From NCBI GenBank assembly GCA_964362925.1, contig CAYIGA010000009.1:1-26570 (forward strand): DNA of 26,570 nt, written 5' to 3'. This DNA comes from JANLIQ01 sp964362925. GTDB lineage: Bacteria > Patescibacteriota > UBA1384 > 2-12-FULL-50-11. Positions 1 through 6,091 of this stretch are shown here, in pieces; the first letter of the stretch is position 1; every line of letters begins with the position of its first letter. The translations under genes and the position numbers were made by a program. The notes beneath the pieces are model-generated. The model saw only the letters and a list, made by a program, of their open reading frames with translations, had not been told where the DNA came from and ran no database searches.

Positions 1-25
1 TTGTCTCAAGAACTGGCTGCAGGAG

Positions 26-376
26 TCAATGTAAACTATTAATTTTGGCGGCGAGAATAAAATCCGATTCGTGGAGGCCGTTGATTTTGTGAGTCCAGAT
101 TGTCAGTTCAACAAACCCCCAACTAAAGCGAATGTTCGGGTGATGACTCTGGCTTTCAGCCAGCGCCCCGACTTTATTGACAAATTCCAATGCTGATTTG
201 AAGTCATCAAATTCCCAGCGCTTGAGGAGGTGATGATTGTCAACGACCGTCCAGTCCGACGACTCGGCGTCCAGACGCCGCTTGAATACGGCAATTTCTT
301 TTTCATTCATCGGCGGCGTGCCGCCCTGGCAGGCGGTGCAAACTCGACTAGAGAGCTTATCGAACTTATTGGGCAT
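26..376 (-). CDS. phhB: Pterin-4a-carbinolamine dehydratase (PCD/DCoH family)
   Basis: A 116-residue protein of the normal length for this family. It dehydrates 4a-hydroxytetrahydropterins and in bacteria usually supports pterin recycling; no aromatic hydroxylase is visible here, so the substrate is open. The family signature is complete: near the N-terminus C-x2-C-x-GG-x-PP, then the active-site block E-S-Q-S-H-H-P-N around residues 74-81, followed by W, nine residues to the H of the WTH motif, and a conserved D eight residues further on (ESDF). The start ATG at 374-376 gives the usual N-terminus. It is transcribed away from the HTH gene, with about 120 bp between the two starts. I am confident of the family and less so of the physiological role. 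Confidence 0.93.
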   Translation of the reverse strand: MPNKFDKLSSRVCTACQGGTPPMNEKEIAVFKRRLDAESSDWTVVDNHHLLKRWEFDDFKSALEFVNKVGALAESQSHHPNIRFSWGFVELTIWTHKINGLHESDFILAAKINSLH

Positions 377-383
377 GCTTTAG

Positions 384-404
384 TTTAGCACGGGATCAGC
401 TAAA
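384..404. promoter_or_regulatory. Short inverted repeat in the divergent phhB/HTH intergenic region
   Basis: TTTAGC (384-389) and GCTAAA (399-404) form a 6-bp inverted repeat with a 9-nt centre. It lies just upstream of the phhB start and just upstream of the -35 box of the HTH gene. It could be an operator or a small leader hairpin for phhB, but a 6-bp repeat can arise by chance. Confidence 0.25.
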
Positions 405-409
405 GATCG

Positions 410-438
410 TTGACATTTCTCTATTATTTCTCTAGAAT
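410..438 (+). promoter_or_regulatory. Sigma70-type promoter of the multi-HTH gene
   Basis: A perfect -35 box TTGACA (410-415) is followed by exactly 17 bp and then TAGAAT (433-438), five of six matches to TATAAT. Transcription would start near 445, giving a leader of about 50 nt before the GTG start at 498. This is one of the best housekeeping-type promoters in the window. Confidence 0.8.
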
Positions 439-448
439 AGTTCTAGAA
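431..448. promoter_or_regulatory. Twin TCTAGAA boxes over the -10 region: candidate operator
   Basis: TCTAGAA occurs at 431-437 and again at 442-448, an 11-bp repeat period that places both on the same DNA face. The second copy is part of an 8-bp palindrome, TTCTAGAA (441-448). The first copy overlaps the -10 box, so a bound protein would block initiation. Autoregulation by the downstream HTH protein is an inference. Confidence 0.45.
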
Positions 449-497
449 CGTCGGCTCGGACGGGTCAGCGCGGTCATTAATTAAAAGGGGTGAGAAC

Positions 498-1559
498 GTG
501 GAGTTGATCGGGAAAGTTCCTGTTCGAGCTCGGCGGGGAAGACCGAAATTGCTTACCGAAGAGCAGATCGCCGAGGCGGCTAATCTGCGCCGTGCAGGGA
601 CCTGGAGCTTCCAGGGGCTGGCGGATCGTTTTGGCTGTAGCTTGTCGCAAATCTATAATCGAATCAAGAAAGGCCAATTTCCCGATTTACCCATACGGGC
701 CGGGAAATTCGATCGACTAAAACAAGCGGAGTTAGTAGATTGTTACAACCATCGTCTAACCCACCGTCAGATAGCCGCCAAAATCGGCTGGACACAGAGA
801 GAAGTTGGACGTCGGCTTTCTCAACTCTTTAACAGCGGTCAGCTAACTAAAAGAGGGGCACGTCCCAAAAAATGCTCCCAAAAGTCGGTGCGCCGCCAAT
901 CTGACGAGAAGAGAGCCGAAATCGCGGCCTATTTTCTGGATAAGGAGCCGCTTAGGTCTATCGGTGAATTAGTGTCCTTGCCGATTTCGCATGAGTCGGT
1001 CAGACAGCTTCTGGCAGAAGCTGGACTCAATCCAGAGACGCGGCGGCAGCTTACTTGGGAAGTAACTGGGGAAGTGACTATCCAGGAGGCGGCAGAGCTT
1101 CTTAAGGTTGGAATTACTACTGTCTACGTTCGGGTAAGAAACGGCACAATCCAACCGTCGGATCGCCGACCACTTCGGTTTACCCTAGCAGAAGTGGAGC
1201 GGTTGATGGAGGCGAGGCAGTGTTCTATCTGCCAGCAACCGTTTCATCTTAAGAGATGGGGTAATCCGCAGAAAACCTGTGGTCAGCCATCGTGCGTGCG
1301 GGCTAACACAATGGCCTCTCTACGCGCCTGGACGGCTGACGCCGTCGTTGTCGGGTTTGTGCCATTAGGCGAAGCGATCGAAGTGGCTGGAGTTAGCGCT
1401 GTCATGTTCTGGCAGCTTGTCCAAGCTGGGGCAATCCCAAAGATCGGCTCCGGCCGAAGGCATTACCAATACTCCCGGGCTCACTGTCAGACAGTTCGGC
1501 ACTACCGCGAGAAGAACCAGCTGGCCGTCACCCCGCTTCGGGCTAGGAAAAACTCCTAG
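498..1559 (+). CDS. Multi-helix-turn-helix DNA-binding protein with a Cys4 zinc site, unknown role
   Basis: I do not recognise a named family. The 353-residue product starts at GTG 498, chosen because AAAGGGGTGAG lies just upstream at 484-494. Visible segments are: an RGRP AT-hook-like patch (13-16) leading into a resolvase-type HTH (about 20-58); a second HTH (about 71-118, with RQIAAKIGWTQREVGRRL); a third HTH-like stretch (about 137-176); an excisionase/MerR-like HTH (about 190-238, TIQEAAELLKVGITTVYVRV); a Cys4 site with C242, C245, C261 and C266; and a second excisionase-like HTH (about 287-328). It is basic, and no catalytic domain is seen. It is monocistronic, with its own promoter and terminator, directly ahead of the dcw cluster. 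A transcription factor or nucleoid protein is likely; a phage- or plasmid-derived regulator is possible. Confidence 0.75.
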   Translation: MELIGKVPVRARRGRPKLLTEEQIAEAANLRRAGTWSFQGLADRFGCSLSQIYNRIKKGQFPDLPIRAGKFDRLKQAELVDCYNHRLTHRQIAAKIGWTQREVGRRLSQLFNSGQLTKRGARPKKCSQKSVRRQSDEKRAEIAAYFLDKEPLRSIGELVSLPISHESVRQLLAEAGLNPETRRQLTWEVTGEVTIQEAAELLKVGITTVYVRVRNGTIQPSDRRPLRFTLAEVERLMEARQCSICQQPFHLKRWGNPQKTCGQPSCVRANTMASLRAWTADAVVVGFVPLGEAIEVAGVSAVMFWQLVQAGAIPKIGSGRRHYQYSRAHCQTVRHYREKNQLAVTPLRARKNS

Positions 1560-1566
1560 CCCTTTT
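1540..1566 (+). terminator. Intrinsic terminator of the multi-HTH gene
   Basis: GGGCTAGG (1540-1547) pairs perfectly with CCTAGCCC (1555-1562) across a 7-nt A-rich loop, followed at once by TTTT (1563-1566). The stop codon of the gene (1557-1559) lies inside the right arm, so coding end and terminator are fused. The U-tract is short, so efficiency is uncertain. Confidence 0.65.
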
Positions 1567-1588
1567 GCTAGATTATTACATCTTCCAA

Positions 1589-1617
1589 CCATATCGCACC
1601 CCTGGGGTGCGATATGG
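1589..1617. repeat. Perfect 14-bp inverted repeat between the HTH gene and mraZ
   Basis: CCATATCGCACCCC (1589-1602) and GGGGTGCGATATGG (1604-1617) are perfect reverse complements around a single T at 1603. No T-run follows on either strand, so this does not look like an intrinsic terminator. Such a long, uninterrupted near-symmetric site suits a dimeric DNA-binding protein or a cruciform. It lies about 75 bp upstream of the presumed mraZ promoter and 30 bp after the HTH gene, so the HTH protein is one candidate ligand, but that is inference. Confidence 0.6.
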
Positions 1618-1692
1618 GTAACTACCTGCCAGGATTGACATCTGACGGCTCGGGGGGAATTTTTAACCAACTAACAGTAAAAATAGAGGGGC

Positions 1693-1721
1693 TTGACAAC
1701 ATAGATAATAACTCGTAATTT
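1693..1721 (+). promoter_or_regulatory. Candidate promoter of the mraZ/dcw cluster
   Basis: TTGACA (1693-1698) is a perfect -35 box. With a 17-bp spacer the -10 position reads TAATTT (1716-1721), which is weak. The start point would then fall around 1728, immediately before the phased GTGG boxes, which is the arrangement expected for MraZ repression. Confidence 0.5.
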
Positions 1722-1730
1722 GACGAATGA

Positions 1731-1770
1731 GTGGTAAAAAGTGGAATGAAGTGGGGAAAAGTGGATAATC
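1731..1770 (+). promoter_or_regulatory. MraZ-binding box: four GTGG repeats at exact 10-bp spacing
   Basis: GTGG occurs at 1731, 1741, 1751 and 1761, each followed by a six-base A-rich spacer, for example GTGGTAAAAA and GTGGGGAAAA. Known MraZ sites are direct repeats of a G-rich tetramer or pentamer (TGGGN in Escherichia coli, GTG-containing boxes in mycoplasmas) at one-turn spacing, read by a ring-shaped MraZ oligomer. Here there are four boxes upstream of mraZ itself, just after the probable transcription start. This strongly suggests autoregulation of the cluster. Confidence 0.85.
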
Positions 1771-1866
1771 GCCTGGGGCTCGTATCTCCGACGACAAGCG
1801 TTCGAGATAACCTGGCTACAGACGCCGTTTTCAAGACTTTAATTAAAAGAAAAGGTATACGTAACG

Positions 1867-1896
1867 ATGTACGTTTCTCACAAAAGTTCGAAATAA
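1867..1896 (+). other. Possible 9-codon leader ORF before mraZ
   Basis: ATG at 1867 opens MYVSHKSSK and stops at TAA 1894-1896, six bases before the mraZ ATG. AAAGG at 1851-1855 lies 11 nt upstream of it, whereas mraZ itself has no visible Shine-Dalgarno sequence. It could allow translational coupling, but a 9-codon ORF has little statistical weight. Confidence 0.2.
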
Positions 1897-1902
1897 AAAA
1901 CG

Positions 1903-2334
1903 ATGTTTCTCGGAGAATACAAACACAGTCTGGACGCCAAGGGGCGAATTTCGATTCCGGTCAAGTTTCGATCGGAGTTAGGTTCGTCGGCGATTGTTAC
2001 CAAGGGCCTCGAAGGGTGTTTGTCTCTTTACCCCAAGAGTGTTTGGGAAGAGATGGCTGAAAGAATTGCCAGTTTACCGATTTCATCCGCTAGCGCCCGG
2101 TCGTTTAGCCGACTGATGCTTTCCGGCGCGATGGAGGTTGAAATCGACAAATTGGGTCGAGCTCTCTTGCCAAGTTACCTCCGCGAATATGCCGGAATTG
2201 ACGGCGAAGCGGTGATGGCCGGGCTCTATAACCGCGTCGAGATTTGGGATAAGAAGACCTGGGAACAAGTTACTAAAGACGCTGAAGCTCGGTCGGCAGA
2301 TATCGCCGAAGAGCTAAAGGAATGGGAAATATAA
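1903..2334 (+). CDS. mraZ: Transcriptional regulator MraZ
   Basis: A 143-residue protein, the normal size for MraZ, the first gene of dcw clusters. It has two AbrB/SpoVT-like swapped-hairpin halves: the first carries LDAKGRISIPVKFR (about 10-23), the second IDKLGRALLPSYLREYA (about 81-97). The paired D-x-K/L-GR loops are the DNA-contacting hallmark. MraZ forms ring oligomers that bind phased repeats upstream of its own gene, and four such boxes stand at 1731-1770. The ATG at 1903 gives the family-typical N-terminus MFLGEY. No clear Shine-Dalgarno sequence precedes it. Confidence 0.97.
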   Translation: MFLGEYKHSLDAKGRISIPVKFRSELGSSAIVTKGLEGCLSLYPKSVWEEMAERIASLPISSASARSFSRLMLSGAMEVEIDKLGRALLPSYLREYAGIDGEAVMAGLYNRVEIWDKKTWEQVTKDAEARSADIAEELKEWEI

Positions 2335-2502
2335 ATGCAAATCTCACTCCGACCAAAGGGAGAAGCGAGCGTAGCGACAAAAATCAAATCTGACTGTGAA
2401 CAAGGTGAAAAGCGATTCGGAGCGACAAAGTTACAAATTTTCTGGCTCAATTTCGACCGAGCCAAATCAATTTTTGAAGACCAGAGGTGGGGGATACTGT
2501 AA

Positions 2503-2545
2503 ATGGGTTCCCTCGAGTGGTTTGAAATGTAATTTCAACATTACA
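2503..2545 (+). promoter_or_regulatory. Mini-ORF followed by two mutually exclusive hairpins
   Basis: The 350-bp spacer 2335-2687 holds no substantial gene. It contains a 9-codon ORF, MGSLEWFEM (2503-2532), preceded by the G-rich AGAGGTGGGGG. Its stop overlaps two competing hairpins: TTGAAA (2522-2527) with TTTCAA (2533-2538), or TGTAAT (2528-2533) with ATTACA (2540-2545). The two cannot form together because they share bases. A second TTGAAA at 2554-2559 could also pair with 2533-2538. This resembles attenuator logic, but no terminator is visible, so the call is speculative. Confidence 0.3.
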
Positions 2546-2556
2546 ACAGGGCCTTG

Positions 2557-2650
2557 AAATCAGTTTTCAGGGAGGGCTGTCGGGTTGCTCTAACCTTATA
2601 CTTAGGGAGGACATTATCCCCGGCAGACATGACTGATTTTCAGCCCCCTG
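2557..2650 (+). ncRNA. Structured leader RNA upstream of rsmH, potentially bistable
   Basis: Fold A has an outer helix AAATCAGT (2557-2564) with ACTGATTT (2632-2639), enclosing CTGTCGGG (2577-2584) with CCCGGCAG (2619-2626, one G-U pair) and a small apical hairpin CCTTA/TAGGG (2594-2607). Fold B pairs CAGGgaGGGCTG (2568-2579) with CAGCCCCCTG (2641-2650), ten pairs with a GA bulge. Fold B shares 2577-2579 with fold A and would cross its outer helix, so the two are alternatives. The rsmH start follows at 2688. A regulatory leader RNA is likely in my view. An RNA motif upstream of mraW is known from Actinobacteria, but I cannot claim homology. Confidence 0.4.
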
Positions 2651-2687
2651 CCATCTGGCCAAAAAAGGATATGCACTTAAACAAATT

Positions 2688-3530
2688 ATGACAGAAAAAT
2701 CGGTTCACCGAAGTGTCCTCATTAGCGAAGTAATCAACCTAATCCAGCCAAAATCTGGAGGAATTTATCTTGACGGGACGTTCGGTGGTGGCGGTCACAC
2801 CCAAGCGATACTCGAAGCGAGTTGGCCGCTGGGACGAGTGGTGGCAGTCGATCGCGATCCTGAAGTCAAAGAATTCGCCGAGCCGCTGAAGGAGCAATAT
2901 GGCCAACGATTCAGTTTCCAGATTCTGGGCTACGATCGAGTCGATCGGTTAGAAACTCAATTTGACGGCGTACTCCTCGATCTTGGCTTATCATCCGACC
3001 AATTGGACAGATCGGGTCGGGGCTTCAGCTTCGCTCGCAACGAGCCGTTGGATATGCGTTTTGACAGTCGAGGCGGTCAGACGGCCTCACAATTTCTCGG
3101 TCAAGCATCGCCGATTGAATTAGAAAGAATCTTTCGGGAATACGGCCAAGACCGACACGGCGGTCAGCTCGCCCGCAAAATTGCCCTCCGACGCCGAAGT
3201 GAGCCAATTCGAACAACGTTCGATTTAGTCAGCGTTGTCGGCACGACTCAACCGAAAGTCCTGGCAAAAATCTTTCAAGCCCTGCGAATTGCTGTCAACG
3301 ATGAGCTAACTCGACTGTCACACGGGCTAAGAGTAGTGACTGAATGTTTGAAGTCAAATGGGCTGCTAGCAGTGATCAGCTTTCACTCGCTTGAAGATAG
3401 GATCGTCAAGGAATTTATTCGTAGCCATTTAGAGCCAATTACCAAAAAACCGATTGTGGCCGCAGATAGCGAAATTTTTATCAACCCGCGAGCTCGTTCG
3501 GCTAAGTTACGGGGAGGAATCAAAAGATAA
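2688..3530 (+). CDS. rsmH: 16S rRNA (cytosine-1402-N4)-methyltransferase RsmH (MraW)
   Basis: A 280-residue enzyme, slightly short for the family. It N4-methylates C1402 in the ribosomal decoding centre using S-adenosylmethionine. The SAM-binding block reads YLDGTFGGGGHT (about 27-38), followed by AVDRDPE (about 54-60). Further family motifs are LLDLGLSSDQLD, RGFSF, PLDMRFD, AVNDEL, VISFHSLEDRIVKEF and the C-terminal NPRARSAKLR. It is the second dcw gene, in the standard place. AAAAAAGG at 2661-2668 is about 19 nt from the ATG, too far for normal pairing. A 6-codon ORF from 2671 (MHLNKL) ends in a TGA that overlaps the rsmH start as ATGA, so coupling is possible. Confidence 0.97.
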   Translation: MTEKSVHRSVLISEVINLIQPKSGGIYLDGTFGGGGHTQAILEASWPLGRVVAVDRDPEVKEFAEPLKEQYGQRFSFQILGYDRVDRLETQFDGVLLDLGLSSDQLDRSGRGFSFARNEPLDMRFDSRGGQTASQFLGQASPIELERIFREYGQDRHGGQLARKIALRRRSEPIRTTFDLVSVVGTTQPKVLAKIFQALRIAVNDELTRLSHGLRVVTECLKSNGLLAVISFHSLEDRIVKEFIRSHLEPITKKPIVAADSEIFINPRARSAKLRGGIKR

Positions 3531-3559
3531 TTTCCAAAATCATAAACTAAAAAGGGGAA

Positions 3560-3889
3560 ATGCACTTACAACGAAACAGAATTTACCGCAAACAGGTTTA
3601 CAAAACAGGGAGTATTTTTAGCGTTGGCCCAACCACCGCCCGTTACTTAGTCTTGCTTTTATTGGGCGTATTTTCCTTGCTATTTTTAGTTCAAGCCACT
3701 CAAGGGGCGCAAATGTCGGTCGATATCCGCGCCGAAGACAAACTAGAGGGCGATCAAAGTAAGGAAATGACGACGCTTGAGGTTCAATCTAGCCGTCTCC
3801 AGTCGCTCCAAAACTTAAATCAATTTGCCGCCAGTCAGGGGTTAATACCAATTGGCACTCCCGAAACGCTCATCCTACCGAGTCCGTAA
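3560..3889 (+). CDS. ftsL: FtsL-like cell division protein
   Basis: A 109-residue single-span membrane protein. A basic cytoplasmic tail (1-27, with RNRIYRKQVYK) is followed by a hydrophobic segment (about 28-46, YLVLLLLGVFSLLFLV) and an outer stretch with spaced leucines suited to a coiled coil (about 70-100). Sequence identity in FtsL is always low. The call rests on size, topology and position between rsmH and ftsI, exactly where ftsL belongs. FtsL with FtsB and FtsQ activates the FtsW-FtsI synthase at the septum. An AAAGGGG tract ends only two bases before the ATG, closer than usual for ribosome binding. Confidence 0.8.
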   Translation: MHLQRNRIYRKQVYKTGSIFSVGPTTARYLVLLLLGVFSLLFLVQATQGAQMSVDIRAEDKLEGDQSKEMTTLEVQSSRLQSLQNLNQFAASQGLIPIGTPETLILPSP

Positions 3890-3910
3890 GTTCATGGTTG
3901 AATTGATTGG

Positions 3911-5602
3911 ATGACTCCCAGAGCCAAGCTTGAAAGAGCCGGAATTCTTTTTTTCAGCCTTTTTTTTAGTGGCGGTGTGATTAGTTTTGCCCTGTTTCAA
4001 AAACAAATTCTCGAACACAAACAATACGCCGCGACGTCAGCGGCCCAGTCGGAAAGTTTGACTAACCTGCCAGCTCAAAGAGGTCGGATTTTTGCCAAGG
4101 ATCGCGATAAAAAATTAGTTAATTTGGCGGTCAGTGAGTGGCGATACAGTCTGGTAATTTCCCCACAATTAGTTAAAGACAAGCAAAAATTTGCCAACCT
4201 CCTGTCGGCTGATTATCCAAAACTACCGCCTTCGGACATCTTAGCCAAAGTTAGTAACGATAAAGTCTTTGTTATTCTCGCCAAAGGGCTGTCAATCGAT
4301 GAAGCGGAAAAGATTAGTCAACAGGACTATCGGGGTGTTAGTCTAATGCCGCAACTAGCCCGATCTTATGCTGAAGGTGATGCCATTGCCGCCCAAGTTC
4401 TAGGATTTGTTGGCGCCGATGGCCAGGGAAAATATGGTGTCGAAGGAGTCTGGGACAACGAATTGCGCGGTCAGGCCGGATCGCAGAAGCAAAAAAATGA
4501 TTCATTTGGTCAGCTGATAGACGTTTTGGGCGGCAAGGATTCAACGCCTGGGCAGGATCTGATTCTAACGCTCGACTACAACCTCCAGTACATCGTCGAA
4601 ACTAAACTCAAAGAGTCAATCGATAAATATAAAGCCGATAGCGGCTCAATAATTGTTATGGAACCAAAAACCGGCGCTATTTTGTCCTTGGCCAGTCAGC
4701 CAACTTTTGATCCTAATAATTTTTCCAAAGTGCCAACCGAAGAGCAATATAAATTTCTCTCGCCAGCCGTCAGCAACACTTACGAGCCGGGTAGCGCTAT
4801 GAAGCCAATTATGATGGCCGTAGCCTTAGACGTCGGCGCTGTCACGCCTGATACAACCAATGTCTTTGGTTCGAGCTTGACGGTCCTGGGTAAAACCATT
4901 ACCAACGCCGAGGGTAAGGTTTACGGTAAGGAAAATATGTCTCAAGTGTTGGAAAATTCCGATAACGTAGCGATGGCTTGGCTTAGCTCTCTTGTTGGCG
5001 CCAAAGTCGAGCGTGATTATTACACTAAATTTGGCTTTGGCGCCAAATCCGGAATCGATCTGATCGGTGAGTCGACGGGCATTTTGCAGGACGTTAAGGA
5101 GTGGAATGAACTTCTGCGCTCGACCGCCGCGTTTGGTCAGGGGGTGTCGGTTAGCGTACTCCAGCTGGCGACTGCCTATGCCGTGATCGGTAACGGCGGC
5201 ATCTTGGTGACGCCTCATTTAACCGAAAAAACTATTCTAGGCGACAAAGTCAAGATCCCGGAGCATCCAACTCGCGGCCAGGTAATCAAACCTGAAACAG
5301 CCCGACAAGTTCAAAGTATGTTAGAAAATGTCGTCCTCCGCGGCCACGGCAAAAGAGCTAAAGTTGATGGCGTCCGAGTTGGTGGTAAAACCGGCACCGC
5401 CCAAGTCCCCGATCCTCAAGGCGGCTACTACAGCGATCGAACAATCGGATCTTTTGCCGGGATGTTCCCGCTTGACGACCCAAAGTTTGTAATGGTCGTT
5501 CGACTGGATAACCCGAAAACCGTTAAATTCGCCGAGTCCTCGGCGGCACCAACTTTCGGCGAAATTGCCGAGTGGATAGCTAATTACTACCAATTGCGGT
5601 AG
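3911..5602 (+). CDS. ftsI: Septal penicillin-binding protein FtsI (class B PBP, PBP3-like)
   Basis: A 563-residue D,D-transpeptidase that cross-links septal peptidoglycan as the partner of FtsW. An N-terminal membrane anchor (about 10-28) is followed by the PBP dimerisation domain with QRGRIFAKD (about 56-64), then the transpeptidase domain. The active-site serine tetrad is SAMK in YEPGSAMKP (about 296-299), the second motif SDN is in ENSDNVAMAW, and the third is KTGTAQ (about 493-498). The C-terminus MVVRLDNPKTVKF... is duplicated downstream at 5898-6005 with many silent changes. T7 and T8 runs (3948-3954, 3960-3967) lie in the anchor-coding region. A 6-codon ORF from 3894 ends in ATGA over the start codon. 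Confidence 0.96.
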   Translation: MTPRAKLERAGILFFSLFFSGGVISFALFQKQILEHKQYAATSAAQSESLTNLPAQRGRIFAKDRDKKLVNLAVSEWRYSLVISPQLVKDKQKFANLLSADYPKLPPSDILAKVSNDKVFVILAKGLSIDEAEKISQQDYRGVSLMPQLARSYAEGDAIAAQVLGFVGADGQGKYGVEGVWDNELRGQAGSQKQKNDSFGQLIDVLGGKDSTPGQDLILTLDYNLQYIVETKLKESIDKYKADSGSIIVMEPKTGAILSLASQPTFDPNNFSKVPTEEQYKFLSPAVSNTYEPGSAMKPIMMAVALDVGAVTPDTTNVFGSSLTVLGKTITNAEGKVYGKENMSQVLENSDNVAMAWLSSLVGAKVERDYYTKFGFGAKSGIDLIGESTGILQDVKEWNELLRSTAAFGQGVSVSVLQLATAYAVIGNGGILVTPHLTEKTILGDKVKIPEHPTRGQVIKPETARQVQSMLENVVLRGHGKRAKVDGVRVGGKTGTAQVPDPQGGYYSDRTIGSFAGMFPLDDPKFVMVVRLDNPKTVKFAESSAAPTFGEIAEWIANYYQLR

Positions 5603-5612
5603 CATATCTACA

Positions 5613-5876
5613 ATGTGGAAGTTGTATCTAGCTCTATCATCGTTATTATTTATCTTCGCAATGGTTATGCTTTGGCGTAAAAACCCAAAGAGTTTCGTTG
5701 CCATGGTGGCATCTCTTACTTCTGGTGCGGTGTATTTCACAATAATTAATTTGTATTATCCAACGGAACTTGAAGGTTTTGGATTTTTGGGCCATCTGGC
5801 CGTGGCGTCAGTGGTGGTTGGGTTATTCGGATGGCTTGGGGGGGTCGTTGCTGGTATGCTAATTAAAGAAAGGTAG
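5613..5876 (+). CDS. Small membrane protein inserted next to ftsI, unknown function
   Basis: An 87-residue protein that is almost entirely hydrophobic, with about three membrane spans (roughly 3-21, 29-48 and 58-82) and a short basic loop (RRKNPKS-like, about 22-28). I recognise no family. It begins 10 bp after the ftsI stop and has no Shine-Dalgarno sequence. By hand count its G+C is about 43% (113/264). It lies between the intact ftsI 3' end and a second, diverged copy of that same 3' end (5898-6005), so it most likely arrived with, or during, an exchange at the ftsI terminus. It also occupies the slot where murE stands in many dcw clusters. It may be a passenger gene or a small adaptor of the wall machinery; the sequence does not decide. 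Confidence 0.6.
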   Translation: MWKLYLALSSLLFIFAMVMLWRKNPKSFVAMVASLTSGAVYFTIINLYYPTELEGFGFLGHLAVASVVVGLFGWLGGVVAGMLIKER

Positions 5877-5897
5877 CTAGCTATTAGCATTTAACAG

Positions 5898-6074
5898 ATG
5901 GTCGTGCGGCTCGACAATCCAAAAACCGTTAAGTTTGCTGAATCGTCAACCGCCCCAACCTTTGGCGAGATCGCCGATTGGATGGCGAACTATTACGGTT
6001 TGCGTCAACGCAAACCGAGGATCAAGAATTTGGAAACAAGAATCAAGAATATCGATCTTGCCGGCTCTTCTTAA
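5898..6074 (+). pseudogene. Displaced 3'-end fragment of an ftsI gene
   Basis: Codons from ATG 5898 read MVVRLDNPKTVKFAESS and continue to NYYGLR. This matches the last 36 residues of the upstream FtsI with four substitutions (T for A, D for E, M for I, G for Q). The DNA differs at about 28 of 108 positions, nearly all silent. After the homologous part the frame runs on for 22 codons through inverted-repeat DNA (RIKNLETRIKNIDLAGSS tail) to TAA 6072-6074. There is no start signal and no catalytic part, so it is a remnant. The pattern of silent divergence means the two ends evolved in separate functional genes before being brought together. Confidence 0.85.
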
Positions 6075-6091
6075 TTCTTCATTCTTGATTC
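6021..6091. repeat. AT-rich inverted repeat between the ftsI fragment and murF
   Basis: GAATCAAGAAT (6040-6050) and ATTCTTGATTC (6081-6091) are a perfect 11-bp inverted repeat. A second copy of the word, ATCAAGAATT (6021-6030), can pair in part with AATTCTT (6073-6079). The left arms lie inside the reading frame of the ftsI fragment and the right arm lies just before murF. It belongs with the other word-repeat spacers in this cluster. Confidence 0.65.

Noticed and set aside
1635..1663. TTGACA at 1635-1640 as an alternative mraZ promoter
   Set aside because: No acceptable -10 box lies 16-19 bp downstream, and it is farther from the MraZ boxes.
1731..2060. 109-codon frame beginning at the GTGG boxes
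   Set aside because: It begins inside the regulatory array and overlaps mraZ in another frame; mraZ is unmistakable.
2487..2520. GTGG motifs (2487, 2517) as a second MraZ operator
   Set aside because: The intermediate 10-bp positions are not GTGG, so the required phasing is missing.
2557..2650. Structured RNA considered as RNase P RNA, SRP RNA or tmRNA
   Set aside because: The conserved core sequences of those RNAs are absent and the element is too short.
3948..3967. T7 and T8 runs in the ftsI anchor as a phase-variation switch
   Set aside because: The runs encode the hydrophobic anchor naturally and are short; switching an essential gene would be unlikely.
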